Shown: positions 62,796 through 64,000 of the stretch, piece after piece
Position numbering within the stretch: the first letter of the stretch is position 1
Layout of the letters: every line of letters begins with the position of its first letter
NCBI RefSeq assembly: GCF_004123905.1
Contig: NZ_MZXW01000054.1
Location: forward strand, 186,001 to 250,000
Source of the DNA: Bradyrhizobium betae
GTDB lineage: Bacteria > Pseudomonadota > Alphaproteobacteria > Rhizobiales > Xanthobacteraceae
DNA length: 64,000 nucleotides
Reading direction: 5' to 3'
The notes under the pieces: generated by a model
What the model saw: only the letters and a program-made list of their open reading frames with translations
Database searches by the model: none
Told to the model about the DNA's origin: nothing
Position numbers and translations under genes: made by a program

Positions 62796-63998
62796 TCACT
62801 TCGCCGCCCGCACCTCGACATTGCCCGTGCCCGTCCGGCCATAGCGCGAGGGGTTGTACATGTCCTCGACATAGGCTTGCGGCAACACGTATTTGCCGGG
62901 TGAGACCGCACGCACGACATAGGCGACGGTGAAGACCGCCTTGGAATCCGAGGCCCGGTCCACCGCCGCGGTGAAGCGGTCATCGCGGAATTCGGTATCC
63001 TTCGGCTCCTGGCCGTCCTCGATCCAGCCCAGCGTGCCGCTGTCGCCCGACGACACCAGTTTTGGATTGTCGATCTCGAGGCCCGCCGGCAGATAGTCGG
63101 ACACCATGATGTGGCCGTACTCGGGCTTGGCCTCGGTGATCTTCAGCACCACGGCAAAGCGGTCGTTCTGCTTGACCTTGCTGATGTCGGCGGGCTTACC
63201 GTCGAGCGTGAAATAGCTGCGCTCGATCTTGAAGCCGTTCGATGCCGCCGGCTCCGGCGTCACCGGCGAGCCCGACACCGAGATCACCGCCTGTATCGGC
63301 GCATCGCCGGTGTTGGTGATCTTCAGCGGCTTGCCGCTCAGCGTGTCCGCCTTGTAGCTGCGATAGAGCGCGGTCTTGACGCTCTGGCCGTCGACCTCGA
63401 TCGAGAGGTTTTCCTTGGCGAGCGCGCGTGCGGCCAGCACCAGCCACGCATTCTCCTGCGTGGAGGTGTAGGGCGTGAGCCCGCGCGCGGTCTCGACGCG
63501 GGTTACAGCCTGCGTCAGCGTCGCCCTCGGCGCGTTGCCTTCGCTGGCGAGCGAGACCAGCGCTGCGGCATCGCGCAGCTGCGAGCCGTAATCGGTGCGG
63601 CCGAACTCCAGCACAGGCTTTGGCGCGAGGCTGTCGAGCGCGGCACCGTAGACGCGCTCCGCACGGTTACGGTCGCCGACCAGCGCCAGCGCCGCCGCAA
63701 GCTGCGACTTCGCAATCGGGGTTGCGAGGTTGGCAAGCTTGGTGTCGGCGAGATAGCGGAGATCGCCGATCGGTGCTGCGCCGTTACGGGCGAGCACGTA
63801 GAGGCCGTAGGCGAGATCGCGGCCGCCGTCCTTCTCCGGCTCGTTGCCGTTGACGACCGAGTTGCGGATGCGATCCAGCGCGTTCTTGAACAGGACATCC
63901 GGCACCGCAAAGCCCTTTTCACGGGCCCTGGTCAGGAAGTCCGTTACATACGCGTCGAGCCACGCATCGTCGCCACCGGCCGACCACAGGCCGAACGA
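62796..63998 (-). CDS. Alpha-2-macroglobulin family protein (C-terminal part; N-terminus beyond right edge)
   Basis: Large periplasmic protease-trapping lipoprotein of the YfhM/ECAM type. Only the C-terminal 400 residues are present, continuous in frame to the window edge (beginning SFGLWSAGGDDAWLDAYVTDFL, of the thioester-helical domain), then an Ala-rich helical region and the receptor-binding-like beta domain near RAVSPGKYVLPQAYVEDMY. Any thioester motif would lie outside the window. It ends four codons before the pbpC ATG, matching the usual pairing with pbpC. Confidence 0.93.
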   Translation of the reverse strand, partial: SFGLWSAGGDDAWLDAYVTDFLTRAREKGFAVPDVLFKNALDRIRNSVVNGNEPEKDGGRDLAYGLYVLARNGAAPIGDLRYLADTKLANLATPIAKSQLAAALALVGDRNRAERVYGAALDSLAPKPVLEFGRTDYGSQLRDAAALVSLASEGNAPRATLTQAVTRVETARGLTPYTSTQENAWLVLAARALAKENLSIEVDGQSVKTALYRSYKADTLSGKPLKITNTGDAPIQAVISVSGSPVTPEPAASNGFKIERSYFTLDGKPADISKVKQNDRFAVVLKITEAKPEYGHIMVSDYLPAGLEIDNPKLVSSGDSGTLGWIEDGQEPKDTEFRDDRFTAAVDRASDSKAVFTVAYVVRAVSPGKYVLPQAYVEDMYNPSRYGRTGTGNVEVRAAK

Positions 63999-64000
63999 GC

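Overview
The window looks like a chromosomal segment from a Bradyrhizobium-type alphaproteobacterium (order Hyphomicrobiales). Supporting signs are very high GC, a dusB(nifR3)-ntrB-ntrC nitrogen-control operon, a fused ispDF gene, a PopZ-type polar organiser, an aap amino-acid transporter next to metC, and several families of palindromic intergenic repeats known from this group. No prophage, CRISPR array, transposase gene or plasmid function was seen. The genus is inferred from gene style and repeats, not from a database match.

Layout, left to right. (1) 1-5.8 kb: nitrogen two-component genes ntrC (cut by the left edge), ntrB and dusB on the minus strand, divergent from ispDF and a CinA/PncC-type amidase. 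(2) 6.0-6.6 kb: a noncoding dispersed repeat of about 600 bp. (3) 6.7-11.9 kb: a six-gene operon for a B-family (ba3-like) oxygen reductase with three c-type cytochromes carrying seven predicted c hemes, and a 58-residue membrane subunit. (4) 12-21.2 kb: lipA and a RatA/COQ10 protein, an alkyladenine DNA glycosylase, popZ and valS, a TolC-type outer-membrane protein, a PIMT-like methyltransferase and tRNA-Asn. (5) 21.3-25.5 kb: a membrane-stress operon (flotillin, a YqiJ-like protein, PspA) in which PspA carries an N-terminal domain resembling the N-terminus of TnpB transposon proteins. (6) 25.7-26.6 kb: a repeat island with the second, inverted copy of the 600-bp repeat and two REP-like palindromes. 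(7) 26.5-33.3 kb: an amide/amino-acid cluster with a Rid protein, an AraC-regulator/formamidase fusion, a free-standing paralogous formamidase, and a polar amino-acid ABC system with fused permease and ATPase. (8) 33.6-37.4 kb: small genes, tRNA-Cys, a Wzm/Wzt-like polysaccharide ABC exporter and a DTW-domain tRNA modifier. (9) 37.3-46.5 kb: a four-gene NodT-MdtA-MdtB-MdtC-type RND efflux operon. (10) 47.1-57 kb: a cysteine synthase, a DUF805 protein, the aapJQMP transporter, divergent metC, and a Na/Pi cotransporter. (11) 56.8-64 kb: a surface-glycan module (LAB_N protein, GT2, PAP2, GT39) downstream of pbpC and an alpha-2-macroglobulin gene that runs off the right edge.

Most genes are housekeeping or transport functions. 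The least ordinary items are the TnpB-N/PspA fusion with its in-frame internal start, the AraC-formamidase fusion, the heme-rich B-type oxidase operon, and a palindromic repeat that has become the coding sequence of the PBP1C N-terminal tail. These are judgements from reading the sequence; no search was run.
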